Positions 55,241-64,000 of a stretch of DNA of 64,000 bases are shown here, piece by piece (position 1 is the first letter of the stretch; each line of letters starts with the position of its first letter). The position numbers were made by a program, and so were the translations under genes. The notes below the pieces were generated by a model. The model did not search any database and was not told the origin of the DNA. It was given only the letters and a program-made list of their open reading frames with translations. This stretch comes from Marichromatium bheemlicum (GTDB taxonomy: Bacteria; Pseudomonadota; Gammaproteobacteria; Chromatiales; Chromatiaceae): the NCBI RefSeq assembly GCF_012276755.1, contig NZ_JAAXKX010000002.1, positions 282,985 through 346,984 of the forward strand. Direction: 5' to 3'.

Positions 55241-55267
55241 CGATCACCGCGACGAACGCGGTGATCG
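55241..55267 (-). terminator. 11-bp perfect hairpin after htpG
   Basis: Arms 55241-55251 and 55257-55267 pair perfectly around a five-base loop, ten bases after the htpG stop. A second seven-base hairpin follows at 55209-55229. No T-tract is present. Confidence 0.5.
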
Positions 55268-55276
55268 CAGGTGATA

Positions 55277-57196
55277 TCAGCCGCCGCTGACCATCATGTT
55301 GAGCATCAGCTTGTTGAGCCGACCGACGAAGGCGGCCGGGTCCTCGAGCTGACCGCCCTCGGCGAGCTGGGCCTGATCGAACAGCACCATCGCCAGCTCG
55401 GCGAAGCGCTCGTCATCGGTCTCGGCCTCGAGACGCTTGAGCAGCGGGTGCTCGAGGTTGACCTCGAGCGTGGGCTTGGTCTCGGGGGCGTCCTGGCCGA
55501 CCGATTTCAGCACCCGCGCGAGGTTGGCGCTCATATCGTGCTCACCGACCACCAGACAGGCCGGGGAGTCGACCAGGCGGGTGCTCGCGCGTACCGTCTC
55601 GACCTGCTCGCCGAGCGTCTGTTTCATCTGCTCGAGCAGCGAGCCGTGCTCCTCCTCGGCCTTCTCCTTGGCGGCCTGGTCCTCGGCGTCGGCAAGCCCG
55701 CCGAGATCGAGGTCGCCCTTGGTCACCGACTGCAGCGACTTACCCTTGTACTCGGTGAGGTGGCTCACCAGCCACTCGTCGACCCGATCGGAGAGCAGCA
55801 GCACCTCCACGCCCTTCTTGCGGAAGACCTCGAGGTGCGGACTGTGGCGCGCTGCGGCAGGGCTGTCGGCGGTGATGAAGTAGATCTTCTCCTGCCCCTC
55901 CTGCATCCGCTCGATATAACCATCGAGCGACTCGCGCTGGGCATCGCCCTCGCTCGCGGTGGTGGCAAAGCGCAACAGCCCGGCGATACGCTCCTTGTTG
56001 GCGAAGTCCTCTGCCGGCCCCTCCTTGAGCACCCGACCGAACTCGTCCCAGAAGGCGCCGTACTTCTCCGGCTCGTCGCGCGCCATCGTCTCGAGCACGC
56101 CGAGCACGCGCTTGGTGTTGGCCTGACGGATGGTGTCGATCTTGCGGTTGTGCTGGAGGATCTCGCGCGAGACGTTCAGCGGCAGGTCATCGGCGTCGAC
56201 CACGCCCTTGACGAAGCGCAGATAGTGCGGGGTGAGCTTGTCGACCTCGTCCATGATGAAGACGCGTCGCACATAGAGCTTGACGCCATGACTCTGGTCA
56301 CGGTCCCACAGGTCGAAGGGGGCGCGCTTGGGTACGAACAGCAGCGAGGTGTACTCGTTGGTCCCCTCGACGCGGTTGTGCGAATAGGTCAGCGGCGCCT
56401 CGAAGTCGTGGGCGACGTGCTTGTAGAAGTCGTGGTACTCCTCCTCGGAGATCTCCGACTTGTTGCGCATCCACAGCGCGGTGCCGCGATTGACCTGCTC
56501 GTACTCGGGGGCCGCCTCCTGCTTCTCCTCGGCCTCCTCGCCGTAGTGCTCCTTGCGCATCTCCACCGGCAGCGCGATGTGATCGGAGAACTTGGCGATG
56601 ATCGAACGCAATCGCCAGCTGTCGAGAAACTCCTTCTCATCCTCCTTGAGATGGAGGATGACGTCGGTGCCGCGACCGGCCTTCTCGACCGTCTCCAGGC
56701 TGTAACTGCCGCGACCGTCGGACTCCCAACGCACCCCGTGCTCGGCGCCGAGCCCGGCGCGACGCGAGACCAGGGTGACGCGGTCGGCGACGATATAGGC
56801 CGAGTAGAATCCGACCCCGAACTGACCGATCAGGTTGCTGTCCTTGGTCTGATCACCGGAAAGGTTCTCGAGGAAGCGACGGGTGCCCGAGCTGGCGATA
56901 CTGCCGATGGTCTCGGTGACCTCCTGACGGGTCAGGCCGATACCGTTGTCGGAGACGGTCAGGGTGCCGGCCTCGCGGTCGACCTCGACGCGGATACGCA
57001 GCTGCGCGTCACCCTCGTACAGAGCGTCATCGCTCAGCGCCTCGAAGCGCAGCTTCTCGGCGGCGTCGGAGGCGTTGGAGACCAACTCGCGCAGGAAGAT
57101 CTCCTTGTTCGAGTAGAGTGAGCGGATCACCAGGTCGAGTACCTGACTGACCTCTGCCTTGAACTCCAGGGTTTCCTTGTGCGCTTCTACTGTCAT
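55277..57196 (-). CDS. htpG: Molecular chaperone HtpG (Hsp90)
   Basis: A 639-residue cytoplasmic Hsp90. The N-terminal GHKL ATPase has RELVSNASDAAEKLRF, SDNGIGLTRQEV and IGQFGVGFYSAYIV; the middle domain has VRRVFIMDEVDKLTPHYLRF and GVVDADDLPLNVSRE; the C-terminal dimerisation domain follows. The start is the ATG at 57196 (MTVEAHKETLEF). The same frame stays open for another 611 codons upstream, but that part is antisense to phosphoglucomutase and is not expected to be translated. Confidence 0.97.
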   Translation of the reverse strand: MTVEAHKETLEFKAEVSQVLDLVIRSLYSNKEIFLRELVSNASDAAEKLRFEALSDDALYEGDAQLRIRVEVDREAGTLTVSDNGIGLTRQEVTETIGSIASSGTRRFLENLSGDQTKDSNLIGQFGVGFYSAYIVADRVTLVSRRAGLGAEHGVRWESDGRGSYSLETVEKAGRGTDVILHLKEDEKEFLDSWRLRSIIAKFSDHIALPVEMRKEHYGEEAEEKQEAAPEYEQVNRGTALWMRNKSEISEEEYHDFYKHVAHDFEAPLTYSHNRVEGTNEYTSLLFVPKRAPFDLWDRDQSHGVKLYVRRVFIMDEVDKLTPHYLRFVKGVVDADDLPLNVSREILQHNRKIDTIRQANTKRVLGVLETMARDEPEKYGAFWDEFGRVLKEGPAEDFANKERIAGLLRFATTASEGDAQRESLDGYIERMQEGQEKIYFITADSPAAARHSPHLEVFRKKGVEVLLLSDRVDEWLVSHLTEYKGKSLQSVTKGDLDLGGLADAEDQAAKEKAEEEHGSLLEQMKQTLGEQVETVRASTRLVDSPACLVVGEHDMSANLARVLKSVGQDAPETKPTLEVNLEHPLLKRLEAETDDERFAELAMVLFDQAQLAEGGQLEDPAAFVGRLNKLMLNMMVSGG

Positions 57197-59134
<1,938 letters not shown>

Positions 59135-59673
59135 GCCAACGACACCTGGGCGACGCCGCCCCGGCGCGGCCCTCTCGGTCACCGCGCCGACAGCACTCGA
59201 GGTGGTGCCGCCGCTGCGATGACTCGCCCCCGAGCCAGCCGCACCCGCGGCGCGTCATGGCGAGGGGGCCGCACCTCGATCAGGGCATCGGCGCAACGAC
59301 TACCCCGGGGCGGTACGGTCATCATTCGGAGGACGCAACGGGCCATGATGTCACCTCCCGTCGCCTACTGGCGACAGCAGCAACCCGCCCCGTCGCCCCA
59401 CCCCGAACCCTCGCCAGATTGCCACGACCGCGCCCGGCGCAGTTGCAGCAAGACAGCTCGAACCAGTAGGATTCAGCTCAGATTTCCCCATCACGGACAA
59501 GGGCCTGCGATGGCCTGGACGGCGCTGCACACCGCGCACTGACCGCTTCCCGAGACGCCTGTATGCGCCCTGCGGATGACCGGAGCGCAGGCCGGCGACG
59601 TCCCGGGGAGCAACCGGACCAACGGGCTGCCGACCGGCATCCCCACGTATCTACAGCACGCGGAGCTATTACA
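59135..59673. other. Gene-free stretch after pgm
   Basis: These 539 bp show no supportable gene; short open frames on both strands lack motifs and ribosome sites. A weak promoter-like pair, TTGCAG (59443-59448) and TAGGAT (59467-59472) with 18 bp spacing, could serve the next gene with a leader of about 195 nt. Confidence 0.45.
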
Positions 59674-60156
59674 ATGAGCCAATTCGACAAGACCCAGGCG
59701 CTCAAGCACTCGACCCTGGGCGCCGAACTCGACGACGCCGAATGCGCCGTCCTCGCCGAACGCATGGGTGAGGTCGCACTCAGCGACGGCGAGACCCTGG
59801 TGAAGGAGGGCGAGGCACGCCAGACCCTGTTCCTGCTCGGGAGCGGCAAGATGGACGTGATCCGCGACCAGGGCGGCGCCGAGGCCCGACTGCACCGCAT
59901 GCGTGCCGGCGAGTGTGCCGGCACCCGCGCCTTCGTCGATGGCTCGACCCGCAAGGCCGCACTACGCGCCGTCGGCGAGGCCCGGGTGCTGACCCTGGAG
60001 CCGGCTGATTTCGAGTCCATGCTCGAGGAACACGCAGGCATCGTCTACAAGGTGATGCGCGCGATCTTCCGCATCACCCACGCCAACCTGATGCGGATGA
60101 ACCAGGAGAGCGCCGAACTCAAGAACTACGTCGTCCGCGCCCCCGGCCGCTACTGA
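59674..60156 (+). CDS. Cyclic-nucleotide-binding-domain protein without HTH
   Basis: A 160-residue protein with one Crp-type beta-barrel (GETLVKEGEARQTLFLLGSGKMDVI, then MRAGECAGTRAFVDGSTRKAAL) followed by a long helix. There is no DNA-binding domain, so it is a stand-alone sensor or adaptor rather than a transcription factor. The phosphate-binding cassette is degenerate: GTRAFVDG stands where cAMP binders have GE(L/I)...R-A, so ligand binding is uncertain. GGAG lies nine bases before the ATG at 59674. Its partner is unknown. Confidence 0.8.
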   Translation: MSQFDKTQALKHSTLGAELDDAECAVLAERMGEVALSDGETLVKEGEARQTLFLLGSGKMDVIRDQGGAEARLHRMRAGECAGTRAFVDGSTRKAALRAVGEARVLTLEPADFESMLEEHAGIVYKVMRAIFRITHANLMRMNQESAELKNYVVRAPGRY

Positions 60157-60248
60157 CCGGCGCGCCGCACGGCGCCCGCCCTGACGACACCGCCGGGGCC
60201 TCGCCCCGGCCGACTCATCAAACCTGCCGCAGCGATCCTGGGCGCCAC

Positions 60249-60848
60249 TCAACGATCATACAGACGTCGCGCAATCCAGTGATCGAGGCTCACCCAGCGC
60301 CCGGCGCCGCAGAAGAAGAGCGCCAGCAGCATCACGAAATAGGTCGCGGCGAACTCGATCCCGTTGTTGAGCATCACCAGGCTGCCGTACTCGGTCAGCC
60401 AGGCATAGTCGCCGTGCGCACGCAGGATCTCCTTGGCCTCGGCCAGGCGCTCGACCGCGGCCAGGGTCCGCTCGGTGGCAAACAGCGAGCCACTGCCCTC
60501 GGCGATCGCCAGCCAACCGTTGTGCCAGTGCACGGTGAGCGCGGCGACTGCCATGGTGACCATCAGCGGCACCGCCACCCAGCGCACCCCGAGCCCCACC
60601 ACCAGCAGCACCGCCCCCAAGGTCTCGGTCCCGGCGGCGAGCGCGACCATCAGCACCGGCGCCGGCAGCCCCAGCCCCCAGTCCGGATTGCCGAACCAGG
60701 CCACGGTGTCGTCGAAGTTCGCGAACTTCTTGGTTCCGGCCATCCACAACACCGGGGCCAGATAGAGGCGCAGCGCCAGTGGCGCGAGAAAGTCCAGCGC
60801 CCGGGTTACATCCAGCCATCGCTGCAAACGTCTCACCAGATCAAGCAT
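60249..60848 (-). CDS. DoxX-family membrane protein
   Basis: A 199-residue inner-membrane protein with four hydrophobic segments. It starts MLDLVRRLQRWLDVT; LRLYLAPVLWMAGTKKFANFDDTVAWFG is the DoxX-like first helix region, and the last helix is FVMLLALFFCGAGRWVSLD. DoxX/DoxD relatives are linked to thiosulfate oxidation or oxidative stress, but this subgroup is uncharacterised. The ATG at 60848 overlaps the stop of the diguanylate cyclase gene by eight bases. Confidence 0.85.
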   Translation of the reverse strand: MLDLVRRLQRWLDVTRALDFLAPLALRLYLAPVLWMAGTKKFANFDDTVAWFGNPDWGLGLPAPVLMVALAAGTETLGAVLLVVGLGVRWVAVPLMVTMAVAALTVHWHNGWLAIAEGSGSLFATERTLAAVERLAEAKEILRAHGDYAWLTEYGSLVMLNNGIEFAATYFVMLLALFFCGAGRWVSLDHWIARRLYDR

Positions 60849-61881
60849 CAGCCCCCTCCGCACCGGAATCGACACCATCACCCTCGCACCAGCGATTGCG
60901 CCCGGCGCGCTTGGCGCGATACATCGCCGCATCAGCACACCCCACACACGCGTGCAGCCCATCCCCCGGCATGCAACCGCACACCCCCAGACTGATGGTG
61001 ATCGACTGCGCCAACCCGAAATCATGCGCGGCGACCAGCCGGCGCAGCTTCTCGACCAGGGTGCGAGCCATCGCCAAATCGGTATGGGTGGAGAGGATCA
61101 GGAACTCCTCCCCACCCCAGCGCACCAGATAGTCGCTGGCGCGCACATGTCGCGACACCAGCCCGGCGAGCTGACGCAGCACCCGGTCACCACAATCGTG
61201 GCCGTGCCGATCGTTGACCCGCTTGAAGTGATCGATGTCGAAGATGACGATCGACAACTGCAGGTGATGACGACGCGCCCGCGCCGACTCACGCTCGAAC
61301 AGCGCCTCGACCACGTGACGGTTGAGCAGGCCGGTGAGCGGGTCGTGCTCGGCCAGATAGCGGATGTCGCGTTCGGCGCGGCGCAGCCGAGCCAACGGAT
61401 AGCGACACAGCAGCGCGACCCCTACCCCACCGATCAGCGCCAGCACCAGCGCCAAGAGCAGCGAGTCACGCAGCAAGGGACGCAACGAGGCCGAGGTCTC
61501 CAGCGCGCCGACCGGTCGACCGGCATCGAACAACCACTGCCGATGGGTCGACAACGGCGCCGGCAACGGCGTACCGATCTCGACCACGGTCTCCCCACCC
61601 TCACTAGACACCACCTGCCGCACCGCGACACCGCGTACCTGATCGCGCAGCAGCCCTGCGATACGGCCCTGTTCATAGGCCCAGAGCTCGGGGTTGCGCG
61701 CGATCACCTGGCGCATCAGTTGCTCGGCGGTAAGCAGCGAGAGGGTGGTGAGGTTACCGTCGAGATAGCGACGCTGGACATCGAAGTGAATCACCGGCAC
61801 GGCCAGCGCCATCACCACCACCAGCGTCACCACCACCAGCTGCAGCAGGTCGGCGAGACTGCGGCCACCCTCGGGAGGCAC
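60841..61881 (-). CDS. Membrane diguanylate cyclase with periplasmic sensor
   Basis: A 346-residue protein. Two transmembrane helices (about 12-32, LLQLVVVTLVVVMALAVPVI, and 138-160, SLLLALVLALIGGVGVALL) enclose a periplasmic domain of roughly 105 residues. The GGDEF domain starts AEHDPLTGLLNRHVVEALF and has FDIDHFKRVNDRHGHD, active site GGEEF and an inhibitory RASD five residues before it. All catalytic residues are present. It starts five bases after the stop of the PstS-like gene, so its sensor domain may read that binding protein. Confidence 0.92.
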   Translation of the reverse strand: MPPEGGRSLADLLQLVVVTLVVVMALAVPVIHFDVQRRYLDGNLTTLSLLTAEQLMRQVIARNPELWAYEQGRIAGLLRDQVRGVAVRQVVSSEGGETVVEIGTPLPAPLSTHRQWLFDAGRPVGALETSASLRPLLRDSLLLALVLALIGGVGVALLCRYPLARLRRAERDIRYLAEHDPLTGLLNRHVVEALFERESARARRHHLQLSIVIFDIDHFKRVNDRHGHDCGDRVLRQLAGLVSRHVRASDYLVRWGGEEFLILSTHTDLAMARTLVEKLRRLVAAHDFGLAQSITISLGVCGCMPGDGLHACVGCADAAMYRAKRAGRNRWCEGDGVDSGAEGADA

Positions 61882-61886
61882 GCTCT

Positions 61887-62693
61887 TCAGCTCCCTGGAC
61901 GCGGCGATAGCAGCGCCCCATTGGCCTCAAGCACGGCCCGACCGGCGGCCGAGAAGACGAACTCGACGAAGCCCCGGACCCGCTCGTCGGAGGCCGTGGC
62001 AAGCACCAGGGCGAACTCGGCGGCCAGCGGATAGCGCCCGGCGGCCAGCGCCGCCAGGGTCGGCGCCTGCCCGCCGAGACGCAGTACCCGCAACGACAGC
62101 GACTCGGCGGCCCACTGCGCCCGGCTGAGATAGCCGAAGCTCCCCGGGACCCGGTGCAACACCGCGGCATTCTCCTGCGCCGTCAGCGTCACCACCAAAT
62201 CGGTACGTGCGAAGGCCTGATCGAGCGCCGCATCGAGCCGTGGGTCGAGCCGGCGCAGCAGCATGGTCTCGGCATCGTACTCGGCGCGCAGCACCGGACG
62301 GCAGGGGCTGGCGTCGGGCCAGGTGACACGCTGGCCACGATAGATCGCCGCCAGCTGCGCGATGTCCAACGCGTCGGCGGTAACCTCGGGATGCGCGGCA
62401 AGGAGCAGCGGGGTACGGGCGAAGATCACCACTTCGCCAACCTGCTGGCGTTCCGCAACGCTCAGCGCACGCCCCGCCAAGGCGATATCGAGATGACCGT
62501 CGACCAGTGCCCTTACCCCACCCCCTGTCCCCAGACTCGGCAGCACTTGGGGGCGCTCACCACAACACGCGCCGTAACCTACGGCCAGCGCCTCGGCAAG
62601 CCCCAACGCACCGCCGGTACCACCGATGCGCAAGGGCTCGGCCACACCCATCACCGTCCAGATCATCGCCACCACACCCAGCCACCGCCACAC
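61887..62693 (-). CDS. PstS-like periplasmic binding protein
   Basis: A 268-residue exported protein of the phosphate/oxyanion-binding type. After a signal peptide (WLGVVAMIWTVMGVAEP) come LRIGGTGGALGLAEAL, LGTGGGVRALVDGHLDIALAGRAL and LAAIYRGQRVTWPDAS, which follow the PstS order. I chose the GTG at 62693 because GGGGAGG lies five bases upstream and it gives a clean signal peptide; a longer frame to 62750 adds an unconserved tail. No pstC, pstA or pstB is nearby, and it is tightly linked to a diguanylate cyclase, so a sensing role is more likely than transport. Confidence 0.85.
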   Translation of the reverse strand: MWRWLGVVAMIWTVMGVAEPLRIGGTGGALGLAEALAVGYGACCGERPQVLPSLGTGGGVRALVDGHLDIALAGRALSVAERQQVGEVVIFARTPLLLAAHPEVTADALDIAQLAAIYRGQRVTWPDASPCRPVLRAEYDAETMLLRRLDPRLDAALDQAFARTDLVVTLTAQENAAVLHRVPGSFGYLSRAQWAAESLSLRVLRLGGQAPTLAALAAGRYPLAAEFALVLATASDERVRGFVEFVFSAAGRAVLEANGALLSPRPGS

Positions 62694-62756
62694 ATCGTCC
62701 TCCCCGGACAGCGCGCACTGTTTGGTTGCGAGTATAGACAGCCGCGCCACGACAGC

Positions 62757-64000
62757 TCATTCGAGCCACACCCGCACCCGGTCACTCTCGCCCCGGGCAT
62801 CGACCACCGCGAGATCGACATAGCCCGGCTCGCGCGGCCACCAGTCCAGGGTCCGGGCGACGGGCGCACGCCCGATCGGCACCCCGTCGGCAAACCACTG
62901 GAAGGGCGCCCGCCCCTCGTGCACCCGCAGCCGCAACAGCGCCGCCGCGCCGGGCGTATCGAGCCCGAGCGCGACCCGCGACCCGGCCGGCGGATAGGCG
63001 ATGTGCGGCCCCGCGCGCGGCAACCCCGCGAGCGTCAGCGCCGGTGCCGGCGCGCGCGCCGGGGGCAGCACCGGCAACGGCGAGCCCGGCCCCAGCCGGG
63101 CGAAGACATCGCGCAACAGCGGCGCCGCCGCACCGGCGCCGGTCAACCCGGGGACCGGCGCGCCATCGGCGCGCCCGACCCAGACCCCGACCAGATGACG
63201 CCCGTCGTAGCCGAGCGCCCAGGCGTCGCGATGACCGTACGAGGTCCCGGTCTTGTGAGCGATCCCTCGCCCCAGCGCGGTGCCCGCCGGCGGCGCGGCG
63301 GCGAGGATGGCGCCGACCCGGCGCGCCGCCCCCGCCGCGACCAGCGGTGTGGCCGATGACATGGCCGGCGCCGCGCCGCGCCGGTGGTGCAGCGCCAGCG
63401 CTCGACCGTCGTTGGCGAGCGCACCATAGACTGCGAACAGCTCCTCGAGCGAGAGCCCCACCCCACCGAGCGCGAGCGCTAGCCCCAGCCGCGCGCCGGG
63501 CGGTAGGTGCGGTGCGACGCCGACGCGATGCAGCCGCCCGAGCAGGCGCTGCGGCCCAACCCCCTCGAGCAGGGTCACCGCCGGCACGTTGAGCGAGCGC
63601 TGCAGCGCCCGCGCCACCGGCACCCGCCCCTGGTAGTCGCGATCGAAGTTGCGCGGTGCATAGCCGTGGAAGTCGCGCACGCGATCCTCGATCCAGCCGG
63701 CCGGGTCGGCGACCCCGGCCTCGAAGGCCAGGGCATAGATCAGCGGCTTGAGGGTCGAGCCCGGCGAGCGCACGGCCCGGGTCATGTCGATCCAGCCGCG
63801 CCGCCCCTGATCGAAGGGCGCGGCCGCGCCGAGGTGGGCGAGCAGGGTGCCGGCGCGATGATCGGCGACCAGCAGCGCCACCGAGACCCGAGGACCGAGC
63901 GCCCGGGCACGCGCCAGCGCCAACGGCTCGAGCCGTGCCTGCAGCGCACCGTCGAGGGTCAGGTGGTGGGAGGCGCGCGCCGGCTCGGCCCGGTGCAGCC
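62757..64000 (-). CDS. pbpC: Penicillin-binding protein 1C (partial, 5' end beyond window)
   Basis: The visible 413 residues are the transpeptidase and C-terminal parts of a class A penicillin-binding protein; the glycosyltransferase domain must lie beyond 64000. The active-site serine is in SPGSTLKPLIYALAF (SxxK), and KTGTSYGHRDAWALGY is the KTG motif; a C-terminal BiPBP_C-type domain (HIAYPPAGSRVALGL ... PFQWFADGVPIG) marks PbpC. The frame stays open to the window edge (LTLDGALQARLEPL), so the gene is cut, not truncated. It is 63 bp upstream of the PstS-like gene on the same strand. Confidence 0.92.
   Translation of the reverse strand, partial: LHRAEPARASHHLTLDGALQARLEPLALARARALGPRVSVALLVADHRAGTLLAHLGAAAPFDQGRRGWIDMTRAVRSPGSTLKPLIYALAFEAGVADPAGWIEDRVRDFHGYAPRNFDRDYQGRVPVARALQRSLNVPAVTLLEGVGPQRLLGRLHRVGVAPHLPPGARLGLALALGGVGLSLEELFAVYGALANDGRALALHHRRGAAPAMSSATPLVAAGAARRVGAILAAAPPAGTALGRGIAHKTGTSYGHRDAWALGYDGRHLVGVWVGRADGAPVPGLTGAGAAAPLLRDVFARLGPGSPLPVLPPARAPAPALTLAGLPRAGPHIAYPPAGSRVALGLDTPGAAALLRLRVHEGRAPFQWFADGVPIGRAPVARTLDWWPREPGYVDLAVVDARGESDRVRVWLE

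Noticed and set aside
59219..59542. A 107-codon frame after phosphoglucomutase
   Set aside because: Arginine-rich translation without motif or ribosome site; it looks like random high-GC coding capacity.

Overview
This window reads as chromosomal DNA of a high-GC gammaproteobacterium, most likely a marine or halotolerant purple sulfur bacterium of the Chromatiaceae/Ectothiorhodospiraceae type. The gene neighbourhoods are gammaproteobacterial: TPR-ispE-tRNA-prs opposite hemA-prfA-prmC-moeB, and tig-clpP-clpX-lon-hupB-tRNAs-ppiD next to fabI and a peptide ABC transporter. The lineage guess rests on the two-enzyme route from glycine to betaine and on overall protein flavour. No photosynthesis or sulfur-oxidation gene lies in the window. 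I see no insertion sequence, prophage, CRISPR array or rRNA.

Layout. 1-10 kb: prs, tRNA-Gln, ispE and a TPR protein leftward; hemA, prfA, prmC, an acyltransferase, a small unknown, moeB and a membrane protein. 10-16.5 kb: ubiA, recG, yjbQ, mltB, ridA, purC. 16.6-19.9 kb: a DUF302 protein, a short (class III-like) hybrid cluster protein with an FNR/DNR-type box, a convergent Crp/Fnr regulator and a DUF805-like membrane protein. 20-25.8 kb: a six-gene cassette with an adaptor, an ABC ATPase, a membrane diguanylate cyclase, two MacB-like permeases and an Hpt-like protein. 26.2-28.2 kb: betaine synthesis (GSMT, SDMT) and a cold-shock protein. 28.2-29.3 kb: about 1 kb without a convincing gene. 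29.3-31 kb: a degenerate EAL protein and a DUF2061 membrane protein behind a Fur-like box. 31-38 kb: a four-gene Yej-type oligopeptide importer. 38-48.4 kb: fabI and the proteostasis block ppiD, tRNA-Asp, tRNA-Val, hupB, lon, clpX, clpP, tig. 48.5-57 kb: acyl-CoA ligase, hemN, prmB, an isolated iscR, a DUF1249 protein, thioredoxin, adk, htpG. 57.5-64 kb: phosphoglucomutase, a cyclic-nucleotide-domain protein, and a leftward cluster of pbpC (cut by the window end), a PstS-like binding protein, a diguanylate cyclase and a DoxX-like protein.

How they work together. Most of the window is housekeeping: translation termination and its methylation, tetrapyrrole synthesis at both ends (hemA, hemN), isoprenoid and quinone synthesis, nucleotide synthesis and protein quality control. 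The accessory parts are the betaine operon, the Hcp/regulator pair, and three c-di-GMP proteins, two of them embedded in transport or binding-protein operons. Those two c-di-GMP modules (20.0-25.8 kb and 60.2-62.7 kb) are the best candidates for undescribed systems. Several gene ends carry strong perfect hairpins without a U-tract, and only two show a classical U-tract.
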